Origin: Betaproteobacteria bacterium | GTDB taxonomy: Bacteria > Pseudomonadota > Gammaproteobacteria > Burkholderiales > Burkholderiaceae_E | Length of the DNA stretch: 11,555 nt | Direction of reading: 5' to 3' | NCBI GenBank assembly: GCA_016868095.1 | Contig: VGHV01000045.1 | Span: forward strand, 1-11,555 | Shown here: positions 1-9,142 of the stretch, in pieces | Layout: every line of letters begins with the position of its first letter | Numbering within the stretch: the first letter of the stretch is position 1 | Made by a program: the position numbers and the translations under genes | Notes under the pieces: model-generated | What the model saw: only the letters and a program-made list of their open reading frames with translations | What the model was told of the DNA's origin: nothing | The model's database searches: none

Positions 1-89
1 CATGCATCGACATACATAGGCCAAGACTTGCCGACTGAAACATGATTCATAGCGACGCTGACAGTATGCTTATCGACGTTGCGACGCAT
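1..89 (-). CDS. Possible 5' end of the next urease-operon gene (partial)
   Basis: An ATG on the minus strand at 89-87 begins one base after the ureE stop codon and stays open to the window edge (29 codons). Urease operons usually continue from ureE to ureF and ureG, so this position is where ureF would be expected. However, the visible residues do not show the N-terminal ASPALPVGAYSYS-like motif of UreF, and there is no clear ribosome binding site. Further ATGs lie at 17-15, 13-11 and 7-5, so the real start could be any of these or lie beyond the edge. The call rests on spacing and operon context only. Confidence 0.22.
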   Translation of the reverse strand, partial: MRRNVDKHTVSVAMNHVSVGKSWPMYVDA

Positions 90-90
90 C

Positions 91-606
91 CTATACACCA
101 TGAGCGTAAGCGCCAGCTTCAGGCTCAAAGCTTGCCGATAACCGTTCAATATTTAAGTCCAGTCCAATCAACATATCAGCGAGCACGCTATCCCATCCAA
201 GGCGCAAAAAGTCTTCGCTTACTTGCACCGGAATATGGCGATTGCCAAGATGGTAGGCAGCACGCAAGAGCTTAAGTGGCGTGTTGCTGCGTACATCGAT
301 CAAATCTTCGTCTGCTGCAAGGACTTGAACGGTGAGCCCAGGGCCGGCAAGCCATTCCCCGCCACGCACCACGGTGCCGCGCGGCAGCACGATACCCACA
401 TCCCTACCATCGCTTAAGCATGCTTTGATTCTTGAACGGCTACGCAGATCAAAACTCAGCGATAGGGATGGCTGCCCGACTGTTGAGTCGGGGGCCTGTT
501 GCAGTTTTCTGGTGAGCCACAATAATGATGAGCTTTCGCCACTACGCAGCTCATGAGGGTTGAGTCGATGAGCTTCATCAAGACTTGGAATGGTACGCGC
601 ACCCAT
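91..606 (-). CDS. ureE: Urease accessory protein UreE (nickel metallochaperone)
   Basis: UreE is a cytoplasmic dimer that carries nickel to the UreDFG-urease activation complex. The N-terminal domain is recognisable from the block LPRGTVVRGG at about residues 74-83. The metal-binding domain carries AYHLGNRH at about 117-124, with the conserved His of the YHLGNRH motif. The protein ends in FEPEAGAYAHGV, so it lacks the long His-rich tail found in some UreE proteins. The chosen ATG at 606 lies five bases after the ureC stop and gives 171 residues, within the family range. An upstream in-frame ATG at 663 would overlap ureC by 52 bases and add 19 unconserved residues. Family similarity really begins near residue 29, where a TTG at 522 is a less likely start. 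No strong Shine-Dalgarno precedes any of these. It follows ureC in the same operon. Family assignment is firm; the exact start is not. Confidence 0.93.
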   Translation of the reverse strand: MGARTIPSLDEAHRLNPHELRSGESSSLLWLTRKLQQAPDSTVGQPSLSLSFDLRSRSRIKACLSDGRDVGIVLPRGTVVRGGEWLAGPGLTVQVLAADEDLIDVRSNTPLKLLRAAYHLGNRHIPVQVSEDFLRLGWDSVLADMLIGLDLNIERLSASFEPEAGAYAHGV

Positions 607-611
607 CGCGA

Positions 612-2311
<1,700 letters not shown>

Positions 2312-2315
<4 letters not shown>

Positions 2316-2740
2316 GTCCGATCCCCTTGATCAGATGGAAAGGCCAAGTGATCTCGTGTGGGTTCGCGTTGATTAGAAGAGGCAATTAACGATCCACCTC
2401 CCGAGTCGCTCTGCCCGGAAGCTGAACCGGGCACATCAAGCGCACCCATGACCTCACCGCGAAAACCGAAGACGCGACGCCTGCCACCAAAGGGAATCAA
2501 CTGCACCGTACGCGACTGCCCGGGTTCAAAGCGAACCGCAGTGCCTGCTGCAATATCGAGCCTGCAACCTCTGGCAAGCTGGCGATCGAATTCGAGCGCA
2601 GGATTGGTTTCCGCAAAGTGGTAGTGCGAACCGACCTGTATCGGTCGGTCAGCTTTGTTGATCACTTTGAGCTTAATGGCCGCTGTGCCCACGTTGAGCT
2701 CAATCTCGCCCTCTAGCGTGAGCATTTCACCTGGAATCAT
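2312..2740 (-). CDS. ureB: Urease beta subunit UreB with extended C-terminal tail
   Basis: UreB is the small beta subunit packed with UreA and UreC in the urease (UreABC)3 complex. The conserved core is clear: MIPGE at the N-terminus, [11 protein letters not shown] at 37-46, and a block from FEPG (about 71) to [13 protein letters not shown] ending near residue 101. The start at 2740 is preferred because it gives the canonical MIPGE and has an AAGGGG Shine-Dalgarno six bases upstream. An in-frame ATG at 2755, overlapping the ureA stop, would add only five residues. The protein is 142 residues, whereas UreB usually ends soon after the VMGAL-like segment at roughly 100-105. The extra 40 or so residues are rich in Gly, Ser, Asp and Gln and look disordered. 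The stop codon overlaps the ureC start. Confidence 0.96.
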
Positions 2741-2746
2741 TGCTTG

Positions 2747-2752
2747 CCCCTT
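2747..2752 (-). promoter_or_regulatory. Ribosome binding site that sets the ureB start
   Basis: The minus strand reads AAGGGG six bases before the ATG at 2740. The upstream ATG at 2755 overlaps this element and has no comparable site of its own. This supports the shorter UreB start that yields the canonical MIPGE N-terminus. Confidence 0.65.
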
Positions 2753-3054
2753 CATGCAATCGGTTGGTGCACAGTCACCAATTTGGTGCCATCGGGGAAG
2801 GTAGCCTCGATCTGTATTTCAGGGATCATGTCGGGTACACCTTCCATTACATCATCGACTTTGAGCAATTGCTTGCCATAACTCATCAGTGAAGCCACGC
2901 TTTGACCATCGCGAGCCGCCTCAAGCAAGGCTGCAGACAAATAGGCCACGGCCTCTGGGTAATTGAGCTTAAGCCCGCGGGCTTTGCGGCGTTCAGCCAA
3001 AAGCCCAGCGGTGAATACGAGTAGCTTGTCTTTTTCGCGAGGTGTTAAATCCAT
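2752..3054 (-). CDS. ureA: Urease gamma subunit UreA
   Basis: UreA is the gamma subunit of urease, a structural protein of the trimeric (UreABC)3 enzyme. The 100-residue length is standard. It matches the family along its whole length: [20 protein letters not shown] at the start, [19 protein letters not shown] in the middle, and the conserved [20 protein letters not shown] block before a short C-terminus. An AAAGGTA ribosome binding site lies six bases upstream of the ATG. UreA is separate from UreB here, unlike the fused UreA of Helicobacter. It lies 46 bases downstream of ureD and its stop codon is 11 bases before the preferred ureB start, consistent with one transcript. Confidence 0.98.
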   Translation of the reverse strand: MDLTPREKDKLLVFTAGLLAERRKARGLKLNYPEAVAYLSAALLEAARDGQSVASLMSYGKQLLKVDDVMEGVPDMIPEIQIEATFPDGTKLVTVHQPIA

Positions 3055-3100
3055 GCTTGCTACCTTTACCGGTTGTGATGACTGGGACGTTTTAGCGCAA

Positions 3101-4021
3101 TCAGGTTGCCCAGATTCTTGGTGGATGAGCCAAAGGTCGGTCTAACCAGGGCCTAAGCAAACTCCAGGCCTGTTGCAAATGCGTCCGCAAGGCTTCCGGG
3201 TCATCACCTACCGACCGTATGATAAGCATGCCATTGCCAAGGCAGCTTGCGCCTGCGAAAACGCCGGCAAACGATGCAGTCGACTCAATAGCTGCCAGTG
3301 ATTGATCGAGCATTTCGGCTTGGCTCGTTGACAGCCTTCCCCGCAGACGTGGCGAATAAAGCCACAAGAGCCCGCTGACGTGCTTGCCGGCCATCACAGC
3401 CGCACCATTTAGCGCGTTTCGTCCGACATAGTGCATCGGATCGCGGTATAGCAGTTGCCGGTTCACATACACCGACGTGCATTGATGCAAGTCCACGGCA
3501 ATATGAGATTCGCCGCTTTGCTTGCGCCCGAAGACGAGTATTTCCATGCTGGCAACGAAGGAGTCCTCATCCAGGTGCCAGTCGGTCCGTGCGCGCAGCG
3601 CAGCACCCTCAAAGATCAAGGTTTCCTGCGGCAACCATTCAAGCGATGCACCCGCGGCAAGCTTAAAAACAAAAGCTTGTCGGACTGGGGTTTTTGCCCG
3701 ATACCACTTGCCCGCTCCAGGGGTTGTCATCACTAAAGCCGCACCCGGCTCCAGCTCAAGCGAAAGCGCAAGTTCATCCCCGCTGGCCAGCCCCCCAGGT
3801 GGATGCAAAACAATGCCATGAGCAGGGTTTGGGCCCTCGGGCCAAAAGAGCTTTTGCAATCGCAAGGGCCCTCGATGATCCTGGTTCAAGACCACGCAGC
3901 GTCCTTGCCGAAGCCCTAGTCGTAGCGAAAGCGCGGCTTCCCAGGCACCGCCATAAGCAAGAATTTCAGCTTCGCATGCAGCCGATGCGTTGCTTGGCTT
4001 AAGTGGTGGCATGTCGGACAT
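3101..4021 (-). CDS. ureD: Urease accessory protein UreD
   Basis: UreD (UreH in Helicobacter) binds apo-urease and, with UreF and UreG, forms the complex through which nickel reaches the active site. Family blocks are visible in order from the chosen start: [13 protein letters not shown] at about 51-63, [12 protein letters not shown] at 73-84, [10 protein letters not shown] at 99-108, [13 protein letters not shown] at 128-140, and a FGRKQSGE segment near 165-171. Three starts are possible: 4060, 4021 and 4012. The one at 4060 has GAGG eight bases upstream but would overlap the divergent regulator start by two bases, so 4021 (306 residues) is preferred. Its own upstream signal is weak (GAG, six bases). 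It is the first gene of the operon, so its promoter must lie in the very short gap or inside the divergent regulator gene. Function is secure; the start is uncertain. Confidence 0.94.
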   Translation of the reverse strand: MSDMPPLKPSNASAACEAEILAYGGAWEAALSLRLGLRQGRCVVLNQDHRGPLRLQKLFWPEGPNPAHGIVLHPPGGLASGDELALSLELEPGAALVMTTPGAGKWYRAKTPVRQAFVFKLAAGASLEWLPQETLIFEGAALRARTDWHLDEDSFVASMEILVFGRKQSGESHIAVDLHQCTSVYVNRQLLYRDPMHYVGRNALNGAAVMAGKHVSGLLWLYSPRLRGRLSTSQAEMLDQSLAAIESTASFAGVFAGASCLGNGMLIIRSVGDDPEALRTHLQQAWSLLRPWLDRPLAHPPRIWAT

Positions 4022-4058
4022 TGGCGACTCAAGGCTGAAGTGTTGCACAATCACAAGC

Positions 4059-4745
4059 ATGGCCCATGCCTCGATCAGCAGTAATTTAGCCTTCTTAAAG
4101 CGCGTGCCCCTTTTTTATGGCTTGCACGAGAGTGCGCTTGAGCGTCTTGCCACCTCGAGCACGCGTCGCAGCTTCGGCAAAGGCAAAGTCGTCGTGAAAG
4201 AGGGCGAACAATCGCATGGCATGTTTGTCATGCTTTCGGGCCGCGCCAAAGTTCAGCGGGCCGATGCCGAGGGTAAGGAAGTCATCCTCGCCGTCCTCGG
4301 ACCTGGGGAATTTTTTGGTGAAATGAGCCTCATCGACGAGGAGCCGCGCTCAGCGACCGTTGTCACCCTCGATCCTTGCGAATTCATAGCGATCACAAAA
4401 GAAGCCTTTCAGTTTTTGATTGCACAAAACAACGAAGTCTGCCTGCGCATCATGCGTAGCCTGGTGCAGCGTTTACGTGAGGCAGACAGGCGTATCGAAA
4501 CCCTAGCCTTACTCGATGTCTATGGCAGGGTTGCCCAAGTACTCCTCGAATTTGCCGAAAGCGATGCCGGCAATTATGTGGTCAAGGATAGGATCGCTCG
4601 GCAGGATATCGCCAAAATGGTCGGTGCCTCGCGAGAGATGGTCTCCAGAGTCATGAAGGCTCTCGAAACCGAAGGCTATATTGAGTCAATGCCAGAAGGC
4701 AGACTGCTTTTACACGAGCGACTTCGACTACTCGCCAGTTCGTGA
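4059..4745 (+). CDS. CRP/FNR-family transcriptional regulator
   Basis: This 228-residue protein has the two-domain layout of the CRP/FNR family. The N-terminal cyclic-nucleotide-binding fold covers roughly residues 10-125. Its phosphate-binding cassette GEFFGEMSLIDEEPRSAT keeps the Glu (E88), Arg (R97) and Ser (S98) that hold the cyclic nucleotide in E. coli CRP. A dimerisation helix follows (to about 150), then the LDVYGRVAQVLL segment and a helix-turn-helix with recognition motif SREMVSR (191-197). This matches the R-E-xxx-R pattern of E. coli CRP, which reads TGTGA half sites. No FNR-type N-terminal cysteine cluster is present. The residues aligned with CRP Thr127/Ser128, which contact adenine, appear to be Ala/Asp. 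The start at 4059 puts the first conserved residues about 10 in; longer starts at 3990 (TTG) or 4011 add unconserved sequence. No good Shine-Dalgarno is visible. The cyclase gene begins one base after its stop, so the two are surely co-transcribed. Confidence 0.93.
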   Translation: MAHASISSNLAFLKRVPLFYGLHESALERLATSSTRRSFGKGKVVVKEGEQSHGMFVMLSGRAKVQRADAEGKEVILAVLGPGEFFGEMSLIDEEPRSATVVTLDPCEFIAITKEAFQFLIAQNNEVCLRIMRSLVQRLREADRRIETLALLDVYGRVAQVLLEFAESDAGNYVVKDRIARQDIAKMVGASREMVSRVMKALETEGYIESMPEGRLLLHERLRLLASS

Positions 4746-4746
4746 T

Positions 4747-6588
4747 ATGGGGCTTTGGCGCGCACCTCTTTTGATCGGCTTCGCCGGCTTTTTGCTCAGT
4801 GTGCTCTTAAGTAGTGGCCTGCCCTGGCCCGGAAGCTTGCAACGAGCGGCCTCCCTACTAGGTGATCAATGGCATCGGATGAGTGCGAGCGACAGCACCG
4901 AGTCACGCGTTGTCATTGTTGATATCGACGAAGCAAGCCTTAAGGCACTTGGATCCTGGCCATGGGAACGTAAAGCCTTAGCGCAATTGCTCACGCAATT
5001 GTTCGAAACCCATCAGGTAGCTGCGGTGGGCCTTGACCTTGTCCTCCCGGAGCCCCGCGACCGCGAAGGCGATGAGGCGATTCAGCAGCTCTTACGAGCT
5101 TATCCCCTTGTGTTGTCGCAAGCCTTTGGCCTGGGACAGTCGCAGGCAGCTGACGCTGGCGAGGTGACCAGTGGTTGGCCTCAAGCAGTGGAACTTGCAT
5201 CGGGGACTGCGATTGCCCAAGCAAGCGGCCATGTGGGTCACCATGCTGGCTTAAACCCGCGATGCACCGGCCATATCAGCTGGCTACCCGAGGACGATGG
5301 CGTCGTAAGGCGACTGCCGCCGCTTTTGCGATATCGTGATCAGTGGCATGCGAGCCTATCACTCGCAGTGCTGGCTTGTATGGGCCTATTACCCGAGAAG
5401 GTCACGATGGTTCCGCGATGGCCTGCGGGACAAATCTTAAGTGCGGGATTCTTGGATCTAGCAAGCGATACCCAAGGCCTTTGGTCGATTCCCTACACAC
5501 GCTCGAACCAAGCCTGGCTCAGCGTGCCTGCGCATCTGGCCTATGAATCACGCGAACCGATTAGTGCGCTCCGGGGAGCGATCGTGTTGATTGGATCCTC
5601 TGCCCTTGGCGTCAGCGACCGGGTAGCAACACCTATGGCAGCCTCTCAGGCAGGGGTGGTCGTGCATGCTCAGGCGACTGCCGCCTTGCTCGATCAAATT
5701 TCCCAGGAGGATCCAAAGGCACAAGCAAGCTGGATCGGCGTGAAGGCTTGGTTTCTGGTCCAAGGCTTATGCCTGCTCGCTATAAGCTTTATCGTGTTGA
5801 GCTGCCGCTACCGTCGCTATCTCAGTCTTGCGATGTCGAGTTTGGGTCTTGCGATCGGCCTTACGCTTTTGAGCTTCATGCTCACCGATACGCATCAGTT
5901 GCAATTAGTGCTCGGTCCACCGATCGCTATCGCATGTACGGCGCTTGCCAGCCTAGCGTGGAGCTTGCGTAATGAACGTCAAACAGCAGGGAGCCTGAGA
6001 CGGCTCTTCGCAGACTATGTACCTGCGAATGTCTTGGAACATTTGCTTGCCGAGGGCTCAGCCCAGCCTTTGTCGCCTTCGCGTGAACATCTTGTGGTGA
6101 TGTTTGTTGATGCGGTTGGTTCGACTCGTCTTGCTCGCCATGAGAGCCCAGAGGTCTTTGCTCAAAAGCTGCGCAGCCAGCTCGATGCATGGACGGCGCT
6201 CATTCATCAACATGGCGGCACGCTCGATAAGTACTTGGGCGACGGTTTGATGGCATTTTGGGGAGCTCCCTTGAGCACCCCCAACGATGCAGACCGCGCG
6301 CTTGACGCTGCCTTAGCCATTCAAGCCGCCGCTGGCCTTTCCAAACGGATTGGTATCGCAAGTGGCGAAGCGCTGGTCGGGGATCTGGGGACAAGCATGC
6401 GACGAAGCTACACCGCACTTGGCGAGGTGGTCAACCGCGCCGAGCGGCTGCAACGCGAAGCAAGTGCCGATGGCATCTTGCTTGATCAGGCCCTTGCCCA
6501 AAGCGTTAAGCGTCATCAGGTACAGACCTGCGGGGCACGCCTGCTGCCGGGCTACGACGGAGAGGTTGAGACCTATCGTCCGGTTTAG
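4747..6588 (+). CDS. CHASE2-domain membrane adenylate cyclase (class III)
   Basis: This 613-residue protein probably converts ATP to cAMP in response to an extracytoplasmic signal. One transmembrane helix near residues 8-27 is followed by a CHASE2 sensor region (about 38-325), recognised by VVIVDIDEASLKALGSWPW and the later ALRGAIVLIGSSALGVSD. Three more transmembrane helices follow (about 329-353, 359-379, 385-407), then a linker (RRLFADYVP) and a C-terminal class III cyclase domain. In the catalytic domain the metal ligands are D455 (in FVDAVGS) and D499 (in KYLGDGLMAFWGAP), the purine-selecting pair is K495/T556, typical of adenylate rather than guanylate cyclases, and the transition-state residues are N563 and R567 (VNRAER). 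It should therefore be active. The start at 4747 is one base after the regulator stop; an in-frame ATG at 4681 would overlap the regulator by 65 bases. No HAMP domain is seen. The 3' end overlaps the convergent ATPase gene. The signal sensed is unknown. Confidence 0.92.
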   Translation: MGLWRAPLLIGFAGFLLSVLLSSGLPWPGSLQRAASLLGDQWHRMSASDSTESRVVIVDIDEASLKALGSWPWERKALAQLLTQLFETHQVAAVGLDLVLPEPRDREGDEAIQQLLRAYPLVLSQAFGLGQSQAADAGEVTSGWPQAVELASGTAIAQASGHVGHHAGLNPRCTGHISWLPEDDGVVRRLPPLLRYRDQWHASLSLAVLACMGLLPEKVTMVPRWPAGQILSAGFLDLASDTQGLWSIPYTRSNQAWLSVPAHLAYESREPISALRGAIVLIGSSALGVSDRVATPMAASQAGVVVHAQATAALLDQISQEDPKAQASWIGVKAWFLVQGLCLLAISFIVLSCRYRRYLSLAMSSLGLAIGLTLLSFMLTDTHQLQLVLGPPIAIACTALASLAWSLRNERQTAGSLRRLFADYVPANVLEHLLAEGSAQPLSPSREHLVVMFVDAVGSTRLARHESPEVFAQKLRSQLDAWTALIHQHGGTLDKYLGDGLMAFWGAPLSTPNDADRALDAALAIQAAAGLSKRIGIASGEALVGDLGTSMRRSYTALGEVVNRAERLQREASADGILLDQALAQSVKRHQVQTCGARLLPGYDGEVETYRPV

Positions 6589-7714
6589 GCCACAAACACT
6601 GCATTTTCGCGCCCATTCCAGCCTCGGGTAGATCGGACTGTAAGCGATGGATGCTTCGCAAGCGCCTCTTGCCGTCATCGCTTCGCTCCAGGTGCAAAAC
6701 CACATCAACCGCTGAGCGTATTTGCGAATCAAGCATCTCCGGATGCGATGTGCCCAGCGCGATGGCAGCCATCGAAGCAAGTCTTACCAATGCATCGGCG
6801 GCAGAGTTGGCATGCACGGTCCCCATCGAACCCCTATGACCTGTGTTGAGCGCAGCCAGCAGTTCGATAACCTCATCGCCGCGAACCTCACCAAGGATTA
6901 AACGATCCGGACGCATGCGCAGGGCATTGCGCAACAACATCCGCATCGTTAGCTCACCCTTACCCTCCAAATTGGGCGGTCTCGCCTCGAGCCTGACCAC
7001 ATGAGGCTGCGATAAGCGAAGCTCGGCAGCATCTTCAAGTGTCAGGATTCTTTCGCCTTCGTCAATACATGCCGACAGCGCATTAAGCAGCGAAGTCTTT
7101 CCCGCGCCCGTACCACCGCTGATGATCAGGTTTGCGCGTTGACGAACCAGATCGCCAAGGATGTCGGCCGCCTCGGTGGTCATGCATCCCGCTTGCACCC
7201 AATCGGCAAGCAATCGAGGTCCACCAATAAAGCGACGGATCGAAAGCTGTGGGCCATCGACGGCAGCCGGTCGAACAACGGCATTAACTCGTGATCCGTC
7301 GGGCAAACGTGAATCGGCCATCGGTGAGGATTCGTCAATACGTCTTCCACCACGCGAAACCAAGCGATCGATGATGCGAAGCAGATGGGCCTCGTTGTCA
7401 AAACGTTGGGCACTTCGATACAAACGCCCCTCGCGCTCATACCAGATCGCCTCAGGTCCATTCACCAGTATGTCACCCACCTTGTCATCGGCAAGCAAGG
7501 GCTCAAGTGGTCCTAGGCCCATGAGTTCGCCATGGATGCGTTGCAACTGTTCGGCTTGAAGTGCACCGTTTTGTTCACTTAAGGCAAGTGATAAAGCACC
7601 TTTGAGCCGCTCTTGCAACTGCTCAGGGTTCATCTTGGCGAGGGCGCGCGGCCCGTGTTCGCCGATTAATCGCTCAATGGCCCGTTGCTGAATGCTGCGA
7701 TCGTCCCAGTTCAT
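6506..7714 (-). CDS. cpaF: CpaF/TadA-type secretion ATPase
   Basis: This is a hexameric-type cytoplasmic ATPase of the VirB11/CpaF family, which powers assembly of Tad (Flp) pili or related secretion. Motifs in order are an N-terminal helical domain with [20 protein letters not shown] at about 67-86, Walker [10 protein letters not shown] at 200-208, the Asp box [10 protein letters not shown] at 225-234, Walker [12 protein letters not shown] with E276, and the His box [14 protein letters not shown] (290-303). The ATG overlaps the secretin stop by four bases, so the two are translationally coupled. The last 45 or so residues after RLRSIHRL (352-359) do not look like a CpaF C-terminus, and most of them are encoded antisense to the end of the cyclase gene. 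A frameshift near 6620-6680 would instead end the protein at a TAA at 6587-6585. No tadB, tadC, cpaB or cpaE lies alongside. Family call is firm, 3' end doubtful. Confidence 0.9.
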   Translation of the reverse strand: MNWDDRSIQQRAIERLIGEHGPRALAKMNPEQLQERLKGALSLALSEQNGALQAEQLQRIHGELMGLGPLEPLLADDKVGDILVNGPEAIWYEREGRLYRSAQRFDNEAHLLRIIDRLVSRGGRRIDESSPMADSRLPDGSRVNAVVRPAAVDGPQLSIRRFIGGPRLLADWVQAGCMTTEAADILGDLVRQRANLIISGGTGAGKTSLLNALSACIDEGERILTLEDAAELRLSQPHVVRLEARPPNLEGKGELTMRMLLRNALRMRPDRLILGEVRGDEVIELLAALNTGHRGSMGTVHANSAADALVRLASMAAIALGTSHPEMLDSQIRSAVDVVLHLERSDDGKRRLRSIHRLQSDLPEAGMGAKMQCLWPKPDDRSQPLRRSPAAGVPRRSVPDDA

Positions 7715-9096
7715 TGAATGGCCCCTTGATGTCGGATGAGACGGCGCGGTGTAACGACAAAGACTAATTCGCTGTGATGCTGGTGGTGATCGCGAGAGCC
7801 AAGCAAACCATGGAAGACCTTGGATTCGATCAAACCCGGCAGGCCGCGGCGACCATGCTCCTCACCGAAATGGATAAGTCCGCCCACTACATAGCTCTCA
7901 CCATCATCAAGCGTGACGGTTGTGCTTGCTTTGCGAACCGTCACCAAGGGCAATACCGAGCCGCGCTCGCCCGCACTCACAAGCACGCCATCCCGGGATA
8001 ACTCCGAGACCTCAGGAGCGACTTTTAATTCGATACGGCCATCGGACATGAGACGCGGCATGAATTTGAGACTTACGCCGTACTCTCGCTCATCGAGCCT
8101 AGTAGTGATGCTCGCTTGTTCGCCTTGTCCTTGCTGGATTGAGATGGGTATAAAAACTTTTCCGCCCGATAAGAACTGTGCCTCGCTGCCGCTTTGTGCC
8201 ATAAGATTGGGCTGAGCAAGCAATCGCCATTGCGAACGCGAGGCCTCGGCGTCAACGCCAATGACCGATGCGCCTCTCATCAGACGTACCAAGGCGGCCG
8301 CGCCGCGAGAAAAGCCAGCCTGAGCGCTCCACTGGCCCAGACCGGTCGACACGGGCTGCTCTTTGCCCACTTGCCAGTCAATCCCAAGCTTATCGAGCAA
8401 TCGCGATGAGACCTCGGCAATCCTTACTTCCAACATAATTTGCTCAGCAGGGCGAATATGTAGCCAGTTGACTAATCGCAAACCGGCAAAGGACTGGGCC
8501 TCGAGCCATAGTTTGATTAAGGACTCCAGCGCTTTGCCTTGCTCAGCCTGTGCCACCTCACCCTCTAAAACAATCAGCGCACCGCGTGCACTCAATTGAA
8601 CCCGAGGCGCGGACCATGGCGATACACGCGACTCCTGGGCCACCCATTCGCTAAGAAGCGCTTGTGCCTGGCTTAAATCAACGCCGACCTCGAGCCGCCA
8701 AACCGTACAGCTTGGCTCGCCGCCAGGTGAGTCCGGATCAAAGCCGAGCCTCAGCTCGCTGTGCCCAGGTTTTTCTGCCTTAAGCAAATGGCTATGGCCC
8801 GGCCCAGTTTGAACGCTCATCACATCGGGGCGCGCATTCCAACGCGCACGCTCTTTACGGGTTGATAGGGACAAGGCTTTGAGCTCACCAAGGTTTAGGC
8901 GAATCGGATCAGCATGGAATTGGCAGTCTGTCGATCCTGGCCCCAATGAAAGCGTCGACCCTGGCCGTGTTGCTGTCGATGCTGGCGGGGTGACAGACAG
9001 CGAGGCTGACTCGGCGGACTTAACAAGACTGTGTTGAAAAAGCATATACAGCGTTAAAACACACAACATGAGAAAGCTGGGATATCGGCTTTGCAT
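7711..9096 (-). CDS. cpaC: CpaC/RcpA-type outer-membrane secretin
   Basis: This 461-residue protein should form the multimeric outer-membrane pore of a Tad-type pilus or secretion system. An N-terminal signal sequence (hydrophobic core about 8-24, possible cleavage after KSA near residue 28) directs it to the periplasm. A pilus-type N domain lies at about 60-138, with a BON-like segment at about 140-212. The secretin domain runs from about 215, shown by QIMLEVRIAEVSSRLLDKLG, then VTLDDGESYVVGGLI at 394-408, the GLPGL turn at 418-422, and the closing SELVFVVTPRRL at 442-453. A strong AGGAGG ribosome binding site lies six bases before the start. It is the first gene of a two-gene unit with the ATPase. 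It is too short for the T2SS GspD secretin and fits the CpaC/RcpA group. A histidine-rich patch (DHHQHH, 436-441) precedes the last strand. Confidence 0.91.
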   Translation of the reverse strand: MQSRYPSFLMLCVLTLYMLFQHSLVKSAESASLSVTPPASTATRPGSTLSLGPGSTDCQFHADPIRLNLGELKALSLSTRKERARWNARPDVMSVQTGPGHSHLLKAEKPGHSELRLGFDPDSPGGEPSCTVWRLEVGVDLSQAQALLSEWVAQESRVSPWSAPRVQLSARGALIVLEGEVAQAEQGKALESLIKLWLEAQSFAGLRLVNWLHIRPAEQIMLEVRIAEVSSRLLDKLGIDWQVGKEQPVSTGLGQWSAQAGFSRGAAALVRLMRGASVIGVDAEASRSQWRLLAQPNLMAQSGSEAQFLSGGKVFIPISIQQGQGEQASITTRLDEREYGVSLKFMPRLMSDGRIELKVAPEVSELSRDGVLVSAGERGSVLPLVTVRKASTTVTLDDGESYVVGGLIHFGEEHGRRGLPGLIESKVFHGLLGSRDHHQHHSELVFVVTPRRLIRHQGAIQ

Positions 9097-9102
9097 GGAC
9101 TG

Positions 9103-9108
9103 CCTCCT
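9103..9108 (-). promoter_or_regulatory. Strong ribosome binding site for the secretin gene
   Basis: The minus strand reads AGGAGG, a near-perfect Shine-Dalgarno, six bases before the ATG at 9096. It is the best such site in the window and fixes the secretin start. Confidence 0.85.
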
Positions 9109-9110
9109 GA

Positions 9111-9132
9111 GAATGATCCCGAAGGGTCATCC
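9111..9132 (-). other. Hairpin with UUCG tetraloop upstream of the secretin RBS
   Basis: On the minus strand two nine-base arms (GGATGACCC and GGATCATTC) flank TTCG. They pair with one C-A mismatch and one G-U pair, and the loop is closed by C(UUCG)G, a known extra-stable tetraloop. The hairpin ends two bases before the secretin AGGAGG. It has no U-tract, so it is not a terminator of the usual kind. A role in 5' leader stability or translation control is inference. Confidence 0.45.
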
Positions 9133-9142
9133 TTTTGACCGA

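Noticed and set aside
4041..4056. Possible CRP-type operator between ureD and the regulator (TCACA half site at 4051-4055 with a weak TGTTG partner).
   Set aside because: Only one half site matches TGTGA/TCACA; the other matches poorly and the spacing is five rather than six bases. It also sits right on the start codons.
4094..4109. Sigma-54-like element for ureD on the minus strand (GGGCACG, four bases, TTAAG).
   Set aside because: The -24 half resembles the consensus, but the near-invariant GC of the -12 half is missing, and it lies inside the regulator coding sequence.
6589..6660. Search for a bidirectional terminator at the convergent cyclase/ATPase junction.
   Set aside because: No stem followed by a T-run could be seen on either strand.
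6313..6780. Minus-strand open frame of 155 codons across the cyclase and ATPase ends.
   Set aside because: No family features; it overlaps two genuine genes and is probably a shadow, although one neighbouring frame is discussed as a possible ATPase end.
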